Below, piece by piece: positions 7,022 through 16,337 of a DNA stretch of 64,000 bases. The position numbers were made by a program, and so were the translations under genes. The notes under the pieces were generated by a model that did no database searches, had not been told where the DNA came from, and worked only from the letters and a program-made list of their open reading frames with translations. Source of the stretch: M2408 sp040386975 (GTDB taxonomy: Bacteria > Bacteroidota > Bacteroidia > Flavobacteriales_D > Crocinitomicaceae); the NCBI GenBank assembly GCA_040386975.1, contig JAZKEO010000032.1:62001-126000 (forward strand). Direction: 5' to 3'. Each line of letters starts with the position of its first letter. Position 1 is the first letter of the stretch.

Positions 7022-9844
7022 ATGTTAACTCCTCAAATTGACAAAAAATTATTTCTTTTAGATGCTTTTGCATTAATTTATCGAGCATATTTTGCTTTTG
7101 CTAAAAATCCGCGTGTGAACTCAAGAGGGCAAAATACTTCGGCTGCTTTTGGTTTTACAAATGCTTTGATTGATGTAATCAAAAAAGAAAGTCCGACACA
7201 TTTAGCGGTAGTTTTTGATCCACCGGGAGGAGCTTCAAATCGTCAAGATGATTTTGCAGCATACAAAGCTCATCGTCAGGAAATGCCTGAAGATTTGCGT
7301 GCCATGATTGAACCTATCAAACGTATCATTGAAGCTTTTAAAATTCCTATTTTGATGAAAGAAGGTTTTGAAGCGGATGATGTTATTGGAACCTTGGCAA
7401 AAGTAGCTGAGAAGGAAGGTTATACAACTTACATGATGACTCCTGATAAAGATTTTGGTCAATTGGTTTCGGAAAAAATATTTATTTACAAGCCGGGTAG
7501 AGGAGGAGATCCAGCAAGTATTTTGGGTGTAGAAGAAGTCTGTGAAAAGTTTGAAGTGGACGATCCCTTAAAGGTAATTGATATTCTTGGTCTTTGGGGT
7601 GATGCTGCGGATAACATTCCAGGAATTCCAGGAATTGGTGAAAAAACGTCAAAATTATTGATTCAAAAATACGGTTCAGTTGAGAATTTAATTGCTAATG
7701 CTCACGAATTAAAAGGCAAACAACAGGAGAACGTAATCAATTACGCTGAGCAGGGAATAATGTCAAAAATGTTGGCTACAATTATCTTAGATGTTGACGT
7801 AGAATTTGAGCCTGAGCATTTGCTTATGTGTGAACCAGATCCAGATAAAATTCGTGATATTTTTACTGAGTTGGAATTTAAAACCCTAGCTAAACGTATC
7901 ATTGGAGAAGAAATTATTGTTACGGAAGAATCAAACAAGCCGAGCAAAAAAAGTGGCAATGAAGATCAGTTAGATTTATTTGGTTCGCAAAGTTTGTTGG
8001 AAAACCAAACAGTTATTCAAACAAGTGATTTTAAGACTTTGGTAACTGAAAAAGCAAAATATCATTTAGTAAATACAGAAGAAGAACGTAAAGCTTTATG
8101 TTCTTTGTTGTCAAAACAAAAATCAGTTTGTTTTGACACAGAAACAACCAATATTGAATCTTTAGAAGCTGAACTGGTTGGGATTGCAATTTCTTTTAAA
8201 GAAAAGGAGGCGTTTTATGTTGCTTGTCCAGAAGATCAAAAGCTAACGCAACACATTGTAGAAACATTCAGACCATTTTTTGAAAATGAGAATATTGAAA
8301 AAATAGGACACAATTTAAAATACGATTTACAAGTTTTAGCCAATTATAATGTGGAAGTGAAAGGTCAACTTTTTGACACCATGATTGCTCATTATTTAAT
8401 CAATGCGGATTCCAAACAAAGCATGGATTTCTTGGCTGAATATTATTTAAAATACAAAGCTATTTCGATTGAAACTTTATTAGGTAAAAAAGGAAAAAAT
8501 CAGGGAAATATGCGTGATTTGAATCCTGAAGAAATCGTTGATTATGCCTGTGAAGATGCTGATATTACCTTTCAATTGAAACAATTGTTTGAGGTTGAAA
8601 TTCAAAAAGACCATTTAAAAGATTTGTTTTACGGAATGGAAATTCCATTGATGAAAGTGATTCTAAAAATGGAACGTGAGGGAATTAAGATTGACGAAGA
8701 GCATATTAAACAATTTTCAAAACTCTTAGAGACTGAAAGTAACGATTTAGAAAAACAGATTAAAGAAACTGCAGGAAGCGAGTTTAATTTGAATTCCCCA
8801 AAACAATTGGGAGAAGTGCTTTTTGATAAAATGAAAATTTCCGCGAAAGCCAAAAAAACCAAAACGGGTCAATACCAAACGTCGGAAGATGCCTTGGAGC
8901 AATACAAAAACGATCACCCAATTATCAATTTAATTTTGGAATACAGACAATGTAAAAAACTGAAAAGTACTTATGTTGATCCAATGCCTGATTGGGTTTT
9001 GAAAAAAGACAATCGTGTTCACACGCATTTCATGCAAACAGTTACTGCAACAGGTCGTTTGAGTTCAAATAATCCGAATTTGCAAAACATTCCAATCCGC
9101 ACTGCAAAAGGAAAAGAAATCAGAAAAGCATTTATTGCAAAAAATGAGGATTTTACTTTGATGGCTGCGGATTACTCTCAAATTGAATTGAGAATCATTG
9201 CTGCTTTGAGTGAAGATAAAGCCATGATTCAAGCCTTTAGAGAAGGAAAAGATATTCACCAAGCAACTGCTGCAAATGTTTTTCATGTGGCAATTGATGC
9301 GGTAACAAGAGAGCAACGTAGTGCTGCAAAAGCGGTAAACTTTGGAATTATTTACGGACAATCGGCTTTTGGTTTAGCTCAAAATTTAGGAATTTCTCGT
9401 ACCGAAGCAAAATCCATTATTGATAGTTATTTTGCTCAATTTGGAACGATTAAATCCTATATGGATAAGGTTGTGAACGATGCACGTGAATTGGGTTACG
9501 TGGAAACAATTATGAAACGTAGAAGGTATTTGCCAGACATCAATTCTGCCAATGCTGTTGTACGTGGTTTTGCTGAACGTAATGCGGTAAATGCTCCGAT
9601 TCAAGGTTCTGCTGCAGATATAATCAAACTTGCCATGATTGATGTAGATAAAGCCATGGTGGAGCAAAAAGTACAATCAAAATTATTATTACAGGTACAC
9701 GATGAACTTGTTTTTGATGTTTATCATTCAGAAAAAGAAATCATGAAAAAACTTGTGAAAGAAGCTATGGAAAATGCTGTAAAATTGGCTGTTCCTTTAG
9801 ATGTTGAAGTAGAGTTTGGAACAAATTGGTTGGAAGCACATTAA
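7022..9844 (+). CDS. polA: DNA polymerase I
   Basis: DNA polymerase I fills gaps in repair and removes Okazaki primers. All three activities look intact in about 940 residues. The 5' nuclease starts KLFLLDAFALIYRAYFAF and has GFEADDVIGTLA and TPDKDFGQLV. The proofreading exonuclease keeps its DTET motif (CFDTETTNIE), NLKYD and YACEDAD. The polymerase has motif A DYSQIELRI, motif B RSAAKAVNFGIIYG and motif C QVHDELV. The frame stays open upstream to 6908, but that part is translated repeat DNA; the ATG at 7022, next to the family's conserved start, is the better choice. Confidence 0.97.
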   Translation: MLTPQIDKKLFLLDAFALIYRAYFAFAKNPRVNSRGQNTSAAFGFTNALIDVIKKESPTHLAVVFDPPGGASNRQDDFAAYKAHRQEMPEDLRAMIEPIKRIIEAFKIPILMKEGFEADDVIGTLAKVAEKEGYTTYMMTPDKDFGQLVSEKIFIYKPGRGGDPASILGVEEVCEKFEVDDPLKVIDILGLWGDAADNIPGIPGIGEKTSKLLIQKYGSVENLIANAHELKGKQQENVINYAEQGIMSKMLATIILDVDVEFEPEHLLMCEPDPDKIRDIFTELEFKTLAKRIIGEEIIVTEESNKPSKKSGNEDQLDLFGSQSLLENQTVIQTSDFKTLVTEKAKYHLVNTEEERKALCSLLSKQKSVCFDTETTNIESLEAELVGIAISFKEKEAFYVACPEDQKLTQHIVETFRPFFENENIEKIGHNLKYDLQVLANYNVEVKGQLFDTMIAHYLINADSKQSMDFLAEYYLKYKAISIETLLGKKGKNQGNMRDLNPEEIVDYACEDADITFQLKQLFEVEIQKDHLKDLFYGMEIPLMKVILKMEREGIKIDEEHIKQFSKLLETESNDLEKQIKETAGSEFNLNSPKQLGEVLFDKMKISAKAKKTKTGQYQTSEDALEQYKNDHPIINLILEYRQCKKLKSTYVDPMPDWVLKKDNRVHTHFMQTVTATGRLSSNNPNLQNIPIRTAKGKEIRKAFIAKNEDFTLMAADYSQIELRIIAALSEDKAMIQAFREGKDIHQATAANVFHVAIDAVTREQRSAAKAVNFGIIYGQSAFGLAQNLGISRTEAKSIIDSYFAQFGTIKSYMDKVVNDARELGYVETIMKRRRYLPDINSANAVVRGFAERNAVNAPIQGSAADIIKLAMIDVDKAMVEQKVQSKLLLQVHDELVFDVYHSEKEIMKKLVKEAMENAVKLAVPLDVEVEFGTNWLEAH

Positions 9845-9880
9845 TTTAGACGTATGACAAAAAGACATTAGACTTAAGAC
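9845..9880. repeat. 'tagacgtatgac...agacttaagac' repeat between convergent genes
   Basis: The 77-base gap between the tails of polA and the SpoIIE gene contains TTAGACGTATGAC and ATTAGACTTAAGACTTTTAA. The wording matches the repeats at 4127-4293 and 33318-33346. Confidence 0.5.
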
Positions 9881-9921
9881 TTTTAAATAAGTTTGGTCTA
9901 ATTTTATAATTCAACTGGTTT

Positions 9922-11958
9922 TTAGATTTTTATCCCAATAACCAACATGTCGTCGATTTGATCGTAACCTTTTTTCCAGTCTTCAAAAACGGAAGTGATT
10001 TCTTCTTTTTGTTCATTAAGTGATTTCTGACTTAATTCGAGTAAAACTTCTTGGAATTGTTTGAGTTTGAATTTTTTACCTCTAGGTCCTCCAAATTGGT
10101 CCGTAAATCCATCCGTATAAAGGTAAACACAATTTCCTGCTTTTACATCTAGTTCATAAAGTTCGAAAGATTCATCTTCTTTAGGAGATTTACCAATGGG
10201 CATACGATTAGCACTTAAAACCTGAATTTGATTTCCAGAAATAACCAAAGGAGCATTATAAGCAGCCGAATAAGTTATTTTTTTGCTATTAGAATTGAAA
10301 CACAACAAAACACCATCCATTCCATCTTGAGCACCATCTTGACCTAGATTTGTAATCAAACATTTACGGACAAAATTTAAAATTTTATGTGGCTCCAAAA
10401 TGTTTTGTTCGTTTACAGCTTCGTTTAAAAAGCTTATGTTTAATAAGCTCATGAAAGCTCCTGGAACACCGTGACCAGTACTATCACATACAGCCAAAAA
10501 GAAGTTTTCTCCTTTTTGTGTAGCCCAATAAAAGTCACCACTTACGATGTCTTTCGGCTTATAAACAATAAAATGGTTTTCTAAATTTTTAGTCAATAAA
10601 CCCTCGTTAGCTAATAAGGTTTGTTGAATTCTTTTCGCGTAATTGATACTATCTGTTATTTCTTTGTTTTTTACTTCAACGAGTAACTTTTGATTCTCTA
10701 TTATAGTTTTTTGTTTTTTTATTTTTTTAAAACGGTTGAAAACAATTCCTGAAAAACCTATAGCTAGAATCAAGAATAAATATAAGCCAAGTTGTTTTTG
10801 TTTTTCTCCTTCAAGTTTGAGATTCAAGGTTTCTTTCTCAAGAGTACTTTTAATACTATCTGCTGTTCTTTTTTTGTCGTAATCGTAATTTAATTGTTGT
10901 CTTACCGTTTCTGTTGCGTTCGCTAAAGTGATTTGTTCCTCTTTGTTTTCATTCAATTCCACAAGCATCTCTAGTGCAGCTTTGTAATTTTTTTTCTTCA
11001 AATAAATGTCATACAAAATTTCACATGAAAGAACAGAATTATCAGTAAAATCATATTCTTTTGAGATTAAATATGCTTCTTTTGCATGTTGTTCTGCTTC
11101 AGAAATATTGTTTGTTTGAATCTTTAAACGAGCCAATGAAATTAAAGTAGTAGAGATACCCATTTGATCATCGATACGGGTTTTAGTTTCGATACTTTTT
11201 AAATACCATTCATTGGCAGAACGGTATTTTTTTTCATTTTGGAAACAAACAGCGATGTTGTGTTCTCGTCCACCAATTTGTTTGTAGTTTTTTAATTTTT
11301 TTGCTATTTCCAGACTTTTGAAGAAATAAATTAAAGATTGGTTGGAGTTGAGTGGATAAGCTAAACCCAAATTATTATAGACATTAGATAATAATATATC
11401 GTTGTTGTTTTTTTTCTCAATAATTTTTAAACTTTTTTTATAATAGGTTATCGCATTGACTGTGTCAGCTTGTTTATAATAAATAAGTCCAATGTTATTT
11501 GAAGTTTCTGCAACACCATCATTATCTTTTATTTTTTCACGTATTTTTAATGCTTTGATATAGAATTTAATTGAAACAGCGTAACTGCTATTGATATAAT
11601 GTACAGCCCCAATATTGTTATAAGCTTGTGCTTCTGTTTGTTTAAGGGCGTGGTAATCCTCTTTATTTAGCTTTGATACTTTAATTATTTCTAAGGCTTT
11701 TTCGCATAAAGGTATAACGGTATCCATGTTCGTCGAGAAAAAATTTTCTGACAGACTTACATAAGCCTTAGCTTTTGAAAGCATTGTTGCTTGACCTTTG
11801 ATAACTTTATTCAGAGAATCTAACTCATCAGATTGGGAATGTAGAAAAATAGGAAAAAAAATAAGGATGCAGACTTTAAGAAAGTGTAAGTTAATAAAAC
11901 CTACAGACTTTGAACTAACTGATGTTGAAGTTGATTTTAATAGAATATCGTTTTCCAC
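9922..11958 (-). CDS. TPR sensor with SpoIIE-type serine phosphatase domain
   Basis: The 678-residue protein has a hydrophobic N-terminus (about 22-42). Tetratricopeptide repeats follow at roughly 60-345 (e.g. AYNNIGAVHYINSSYAVSIKF), then a single membrane helix (390-409), a coiled linker (410-437) and a C-terminal SpoIIE/PP2C-like phosphatase. The phosphatase metal-site motifs are DIVSGDFYWA (470-479), VCDSTGHGVPGAFMSLL (490-506), YLYTDGFTDQFGG and the terminal QIDDMLVIGIKI. These enzymes usually dephosphorylate anti-sigma-antagonist proteins. The topology suggests an outer TPR sensor controlling a cytoplasmic phosphatase. The start appears to be GTG at 11958, overlapping the protease gene by 22 bases; no ATG fits the hydrophobic segment. 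Confidence 0.9.
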   Translation of the reverse strand: MENDILLKSTSTSVSSKSVGFINLHFLKVCILIFFPIFLHSQSDELDSLNKVIKGQATMLSKAKAYVSLSENFFSTNMDTVIPLCEKALEIIKVSKLNKEDYHALKQTEAQAYNNIGAVHYINSSYAVSIKFYIKALKIREKIKDNDGVAETSNNIGLIYYKQADTVNAITYYKKSLKIIEKKNNNDILLSNVYNNLGLAYPLNSNQSLIYFFKSLEIAKKLKNYKQIGGREHNIAVCFQNEKKYRSANEWYLKSIETKTRIDDQMGISTTLISLARLKIQTNNISEAEQHAKEAYLISKEYDFTDNSVLSCEILYDIYLKKKNYKAALEMLVELNENKEEQITLANATETVRQQLNYDYDKKRTADSIKSTLEKETLNLKLEGEKQKQLGLYLFLILAIGFSGIVFNRFKKIKKQKTIIENQKLLVEVKNKEITDSINYAKRIQQTLLANEGLLTKNLENHFIVYKPKDIVSGDFYWATQKGENFFLAVCDSTGHGVPGAFMSLLNISFLNEAVNEQNILEPHKILNFVRKCLITNLGQDGAQDGMDGVLLCFNSNSKKITYSAAYNAPLVISGNQIQVLSANRMPIGKSPKEDESFELYELDVKAGNCVYLYTDGFTDQFGGPRGKKFKLKQFQEVLLELSQKSLNEQKEEITSVFEDWKKGYDQIDDMLVIGIKI

Positions 11959-13715
11959 CTTTTCTTGTTGTATATAGGAATCCCTAAGGTAACATTAAAA
12001 TTATTAATATAATAACTACCTTCTAGATTTACTTTATTCTGTTTTACTACATTCGTATTTGTTTCAAAATCAAATTCTGTAAAAGGTTTATCTAAAGCTC
12101 CTTGGAATACATTAGAAATACTTTTTCCTAAATTGTATTCAAAACCAAGCATGATGTATTTGAAATTGAAGTTAAAACCCAAAGTGTTTACATAATTTAA
12201 CCCACTAAGTGTAATTTGACTATTTTTTGGTTTTGTTGTATAATGTGCAATCTCATTGCTAGTTGAACTTGAAGTTTCATAAACCATTACCCCAAACTTA
12301 TAATAGATGTCAAAAAGGATAGTTTTGTTAATGATAGCTGAGTACATCAATCCCATTTTTCCACCAAATAATATACTTTGCTGATTTGCGTTGTATTTAA
12401 TTTCATAATACATTGAGTCGGTGTTTGGTAAAGTACTCAATGAATCCGAGACAAGATTTGATTTTGACCAATCTTTGTTCATGAAAATTAGATTTAAAGA
12501 CATGTCTAAAGATAATTTAGACTTATAGTTATCACTTCTTTTCAGAACAAAAGTTTTACCAAGTTCACCGCTATATGAAGATTTATTTGTAACATTTATG
12601 GTACTACTTGAATCTGTTTTAATAAAACTAGATGGACTTTGGTTTAATGTAAAATAATCCATTTGAACCAAAGGGTATGAGCCCTTTAGATACCAAAAAC
12701 CACCAACAAATTTGCGAACTTGTTTTTCATTTTCGTTGAATATTGTAATCCTTTTTGCGTCGGGTAATTTCACTATCGGGTTATTAATAATTCCAGAAAC
12801 ATTGTGTGTTTTGTTTGGACTACATAAACCTAATGCTTTGAGTTTGTTTAATAAGGCAAAATCATTTTTCGCTAAATTATACATTCCATTTATTCTCGAA
12901 ATAAAACCAATATCCGTTTTTTCACTTTTTGCAGAAGCTAAGCCAATTACTAAACCTTTGCTATTAAAAACCGCACCACCACTATTCCCAGCATTGATAT
13001 TGATATCAGTTTTTATATAACCATAATCTCTATTAACAGTAAAATCATAACCACTATGCTTTCCACTTAACTGTGTACTTTGGTCACTTAAAGCGGTGCT
13101 AAAGTTTCCATCAAAATTGTTTGGGAAGGCTAAGGAAATAAAATCTTCACCTTGGGATGTTGAGTCTGAATTTCCTAATTTTACTGGATTAAACTTGTCC
13201 GTATTTAGGTGAATGCTCCCACTATTGTTTATTTTTGATACAATTTGTAGAATTGCACCATCAAAATTACTTGTGTCAATACTTAATAATTTTGCAGTGT
13301 AAAGGCTAAAGTCGTTTCGTTCAGGGTCATTAAAAACTTGAACTATAATCGAAACTTTTGAGATATAATTTATTGAATGAAAACCTTCTTGTAAATCTGA
13401 ACCCTCATAAATTTTTCTACCTTTAAGCAACTTCCCTCTAGTGTCACCATAATCTGTATAATTGGTAACTCCCAAAGCGAATTTTGCTACGTGTTCATTT
13501 GTAAAAATAATACCGTCATCACTAACAAAAAAACCACTACCACGTCCCAAATACCCTGAACCAGGTTTTAGTTTTTCTGCAACAGAATCAAACATAATAA
13601 CTTTCACTACAGAGTTAAAATGTTGAGCAGCAATTTCTTGTGGGTTAATTTTCTTATCTTGCGATAAACCAATAAAGGATATTAAAAAAATAGATAAAAC
13701 TAAAACGTGTTTCAT
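11937..13715 (-). CDS. Trypsin-like serine protease fused to a beta-barrel-like C-terminal domain
   Basis: The protein has 592 residues with a signal peptide (1-18) and a trypsin-like domain at about 30-290. The complete catalytic triad is visible: His75 in FTNEHVAKF, Asp152 in NFDGAIL and Ser245 in NAGNSGGAVF. This is the S1C/HtrA-like arrangement, but no PDZ domain follows. Instead residues from about 335 to the end form alternating polar/aromatic strands such as SILFGGKMGLMYSA and LGFNFNFKYIMLGFEYNLG and end in IFY, which resembles a small outer-membrane barrel. The barrel assignment is inference. The gene overlaps the SpoIIE gene and follows the Lys-rich gene by 12 bases. Confidence 0.8.
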   Translation of the reverse strand: MKHVLVLSIFLISFIGLSQDKKINPQEIAAQHFNSVVKVIMFDSVAEKLKPGSGYLGRGSGFFVSDDGIIFTNEHVAKFALGVTNYTDYGDTRGKLLKGRKIYEGSDLQEGFHSINYISKVSIIVQVFNDPERNDFSLYTAKLLSIDTSNFDGAILQIVSKINNSGSIHLNTDKFNPVKLGNSDSTSQGEDFISLAFPNNFDGNFSTALSDQSTQLSGKHSGYDFTVNRDYGYIKTDININAGNSGGAVFNSKGLVIGLASAKSEKTDIGFISRINGMYNLAKNDFALLNKLKALGLCSPNKTHNVSGIINNPIVKLPDAKRITIFNENEKQVRKFVGGFWYLKGSYPLVQMDYFTLNQSPSSFIKTDSSSTINVTNKSSYSGELGKTFVLKRSDNYKSKLSLDMSLNLIFMNKDWSKSNLVSDSLSTLPNTDSMYYEIKYNANQQSILFGGKMGLMYSAIINKTILFDIYYKFGVMVYETSSSTSNEIAHYTTKPKNSQITLSGLNYVNTLGFNFNFKYIMLGFEYNLGKSISNVFQGALDKPFTEFDFETNTNVVKQNKVNLEGSYYINNFNVTLGIPIYNKKRWKTIFY

Positions 13716-13727
13716 ATAAAATATGTC

Positions 13728-14003
13728 TTATTTTTTTCTTTTACCTTTTTTCTGATTTACAGGTTGATTTTCTTCCCCAATTGAAATTTTGTTTTCAATC
13801 AAATTTTCTTTTACTTCTTTGTTTTTTCTTCTACCTCTTTTTTTCTTTTTCTTTTTTTCTTCCTCTTGGCTCATTTTCAAAGGGAAAATTTTACTTTCTG
13901 AGAAACCAAAGTTTGAATTTGAAAGATTGGAGATGAGATTTTCTGTAGAATTAACTTTCAAAAAAGCTAAAAGAAAACATGATAATACGATTAAATTTTT
14001 CAT
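13728..14003 (-). CDS. Small secreted Lys-rich protein, unknown function
   Basis: The chosen start at 14003 gives 91 residues: signal peptide MKNLIVLSCFLLAFLKVNS, a short middle part, and a very basic stretch of repeated Glu and Lys (EEEKKKKKKRGRRKNK) followed by another basic tail (QKKGKRKK). An upstream in-frame start at 14066 would add 21 residues before the signal peptide and is less likely. I recognise no family. It is the first gene of the probable protease/SpoIIE operon. The poly-Lys stretch is coded by an A-rich run, so frame slippage or a spurious ORF cannot be excluded. Confidence 0.55.
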   Translation of the reverse strand: MKNLIVLSCFLLAFLKVNSTENLISNLSNSNFGFSESKIFPLKMSQEEEKKKKKKRGRRKNKEVKENLIENKISIGEENQPVNQKKGKRKK

Positions 14004-14158
14004 GACATAAAGTTTAAATAGTGAGAATGTATTAATTCTAATGCAATAATAGTGTTTTTTTTTCAAATATCAAAATTTCTAAGCACTTATAAAGTTCTTA
14101 GTCTAAAATTCTAATAAATTTTTTATTTTTTGAATTTAATTTATATAGATAAAAAAAG

Positions 14159-14166
14159 TATTTTTG
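14159..14166 (+). promoter_or_regulatory. Possible -7 box (TATTTTTG) before the 37-residue-repeat gene
   Basis: TATTTTTG matches TANNTTTG and lies 15 bases before the ATG. The nearest TTTG upstream (14129-14132) is 26 bases away, longer than the usual gap of about 19, so support is partial. Confidence 0.35.
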
Positions 14167-14181
14167 TAAGAAAAGTTAAGC

Positions 14182-15384
14182 ATGAAAATCTTATTAATTG
14201 TTATCGGTTTTTTTTTCATTGGGTTCAATATTTTTGCGCAAGACAAAGATATAAAAACTGCTTTTTCAAATCTTGAAGCTGGAAAATATACTGAAGCATT
14301 AAAAAATTTGAGTTTATTTAAAAATGATAACAGCGATTTATTTTTAGGGATTCAAGATGATAAACTAAAAAAACAAATAAATAATGCTGAAAGTATCAGT
14401 CTTTATTACTTTATAAGAACAAAATTATTTTTAAATTTCACTGAAAAAAAGAATTTAGATAGTGCTTTTTATTCGATTAACGATACCGAAAGAGAGTTGT
14501 TGAAGTATAAAAAATTAGACGAGACAGATTATGATAGATCAACTGATATTTACAAAAACAGTCTTGATCATTGTGGGATTTTAAAAACCCAAATCGAAGA
14601 AAATTTGTTATCATTTTACACTGCAGATAAAAATTTAAGTAAATACGAAGAGTTTTTACAAAAATTTCCAACATCAAAAAATTATTCTGTTGTTGAGTTA
14701 TTGCGTGAAAATTATATGATAGATGAAGGTTTTTCAGAAAAAGATATTAAAAAACTGAAACAATGTTTGACTTTATTCCCAAAAACTACAAGAAAAGAAG
14801 AAATTTTAAAATTTATTGAAAACTTCATCATTGATAAAGCTCTTGCATCTTTAAAAGTTGTAGAATTGGAGGAAGCTTTGAAGATATATCCAACTACATT
14901 GAGAAGAGCTGAGGTTGAACATAAAATTGAAAACATTCAAATTGACGAAATGATTGCTTCAAAAGATAAAGCAATTCTCCAATACTGTTTGACGCAATTT
15001 CCAAATTCTGCCAGAAGAGTGGAAGTTGAAAGGTTAATTGAAAACATGGAAATTGATGAGCTTTTAAAAGAGAAAGATATTTTTAAACTTCAAGTTGCTG
15101 TTATGAAATACGCTAATTCACCACGCAAACTTGAAATTGAAAGTGCAATTGAAGAAGCAGAAATTAAAGGAGCAATGACAGCACAATCTATTCCAATGTT
15201 ACAAAGTGTTTACCAAAAATATGCTTCACACAGTTTAATTCCAGAAGTACTAAATTTGATTGAAAAGCTTGAAATAGATGAAGCAGTTTCCTCAAAAAAC
15301 AAAACTAAAATTTCATCTTGTATAAAAAAATATCCAAATTCTGTACGTATCGATGAACTAACAGAAGCTTTAAAAGGATTATAA
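14182..15384 (+). CDS. Secreted protein built of 37-residue tandem repeats
   Basis: The 400-residue protein starts with a signal peptide ending near FNIFAQ. After an N-terminal part that looks TPR-like (about 20-160), residues 162-383 are six consecutive units of exactly 37 residues, followed by a partial seventh. The unit pattern is (F/Y)P-x-S/T-x-R-x-x-E-(V/I) ... I-E-(N)-x-x-I-D-(E) ... K-D-x-x-x-L-(Q). The units are probably helical pairs forming a superhelix, as in TPR-like scaffolds. No enzyme motif is seen. It is divergent from the Lys-rich/protease/SpoIIE operon with 178 bases between the chosen starts, so shared control is possible. Confidence 0.8.
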   Translation: MKILLIVIGFFFIGFNIFAQDKDIKTAFSNLEAGKYTEALKNLSLFKNDNSDLFLGIQDDKLKKQINNAESISLYYFIRTKLFLNFTEKKNLDSAFYSINDTERELLKYKKLDETDYDRSTDIYKNSLDHCGILKTQIEENLLSFYTADKNLSKYEEFLQKFPTSKNYSVVELLRENYMIDEGFSEKDIKKLKQCLTLFPKTTRKEEILKFIENFIIDKALASLKVVELEEALKIYPTTLRRAEVEHKIENIQIDEMIASKDKAILQYCLTQFPNSARRVEVERLIENMEIDELLKEKDIFKLQVAVMKYANSPRKLEIESAIEEAEIKGAMTAQSIPMLQSVYQKYASHSLIPEVLNLIEKLEIDEAVSSKNKTKISSCIKKYPNSVRIDELTEALKGL

Positions 15385-15401
15385 CTAGGGTTTTTTGATT
15401 T

Positions 15402-16337
15402 ATGGTTTCAGAAAAATCCAATTTTCACCCTAAAAACAAACATCGTTTTTCATACAATTTCAAAGAACTTTGTCAATCTTTTCCAGCATTAATTCCTTTT
15501 ATTTCAATAAATAAATTTGGAAATGAATCAATTGATTTTGCAAATCCACAAGCTGTAAAAACCTTGAATAAGGCTTTACTTCATTATTTTTACGGAATCA
15601 AAAATTGGGATATTCCCGAAAACCAACTTTGCCCACCAATTCCTGGAAGAGTTGATTATCTTCATTATTTAGCTGATGAGCTTTCTCTTTTAAATAATGG
15701 AAAACTTCCTCAAGGAAATAAAATTAAACTTTTAGACATAGGAACAGGAGCAAATTGTATTTATCCCTTACTTGGAAACAAAGAATACGATTGGAATTTT
15801 GTTGCCGCTGATAGTGATTTAAAGTCCTTAGAATCAGCTAAGAAAAATAGTAAAGAAATTAACAAAAAAGAAGAACGTATTGTCTTACGTTTACAAAAAA
15901 ACACCAATCACATTTTTAAAGATATTATTCAGCAGGACGAAAAATTTGATTTCACACTTTGCAATCCTCCATTCCATGATTCTTTGGAAGCTGCAAGAAA
16001 AGGGACAGAACGAAAATGGAAGAATTTAGGGAAAACAATTGAAACCTTGAACTTTGGAGGACAAAATAATGAGTTGTTTTGTGAAGGTGGAGAAGCTTTA
16101 TTTGTCAAAAAAATGATTGATGAAAGTGTTTTATTTTCAAAAAACTGTCTTTGGTTTTCAACTTTAGTTTCAAAAAAATCTAATTTACCTTTTATTTATA
16201 AAAACTTAAAAAAAGTGAATGCTTTTGAAGTTAAAACTATTGAAATGCTTCATGGACAAAAAACGACACGCATTGTTTTGTGGACTTTTTTGAATTGTGA
16301 TGAGCAAAAAAAGTGGGTGAAAACTCGCTGGCTTTAA
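15402..16337 (+). CDS. rlmF: 23S rRNA (adenine(1618)-N6)-methyltransferase
   Basis: RlmF methylates A1618 of 23S rRNA with SAM. The 311-residue protein shows the family's early FHPKNKHRFSYNF, ELCQSFPAL and CPPIPGRVDYLHYLADL-like segment. The SAM-binding LLDIGTGANCIYPLLG and the N6-adenine catalytic motif NPPFHDS (FTLCNPPFHDS) follow, with the downstream LNFGGQNNELFCEGGE block. Length is typical. It follows the 37-residue-repeat gene by 17 bases and ends 4 bases inside the convergent YqaA-like gene. Confidence 0.94.
   Translation: MVSEKSNFHPKNKHRFSYNFKELCQSFPALIPFISINKFGNESIDFANPQAVKTLNKALLHYFYGIKNWDIPENQLCPPIPGRVDYLHYLADELSLLNNGKLPQGNKIKLLDIGTGANCIYPLLGNKEYDWNFVAADSDLKSLESAKKNSKEINKKEERIVLRLQKNTNHIFKDIIQQDEKFDFTLCNPPFHDSLEAARKGTERKWKNLGKTIETLNFGGQNNELFCEGGEALFVKKMIDESVLFSKNCLWFSTLVSKKSNLPFIYKNLKKVNAFEVKTIEMLHGQKTTRIVLWTFLNCDEQKKWVKTRWL

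Noticed and set aside
13728..14066. Longer 112-residue version of the Lys-rich protein
   Set aside because: The first 21 residues precede a good signal peptide start at 14003 and have no support.
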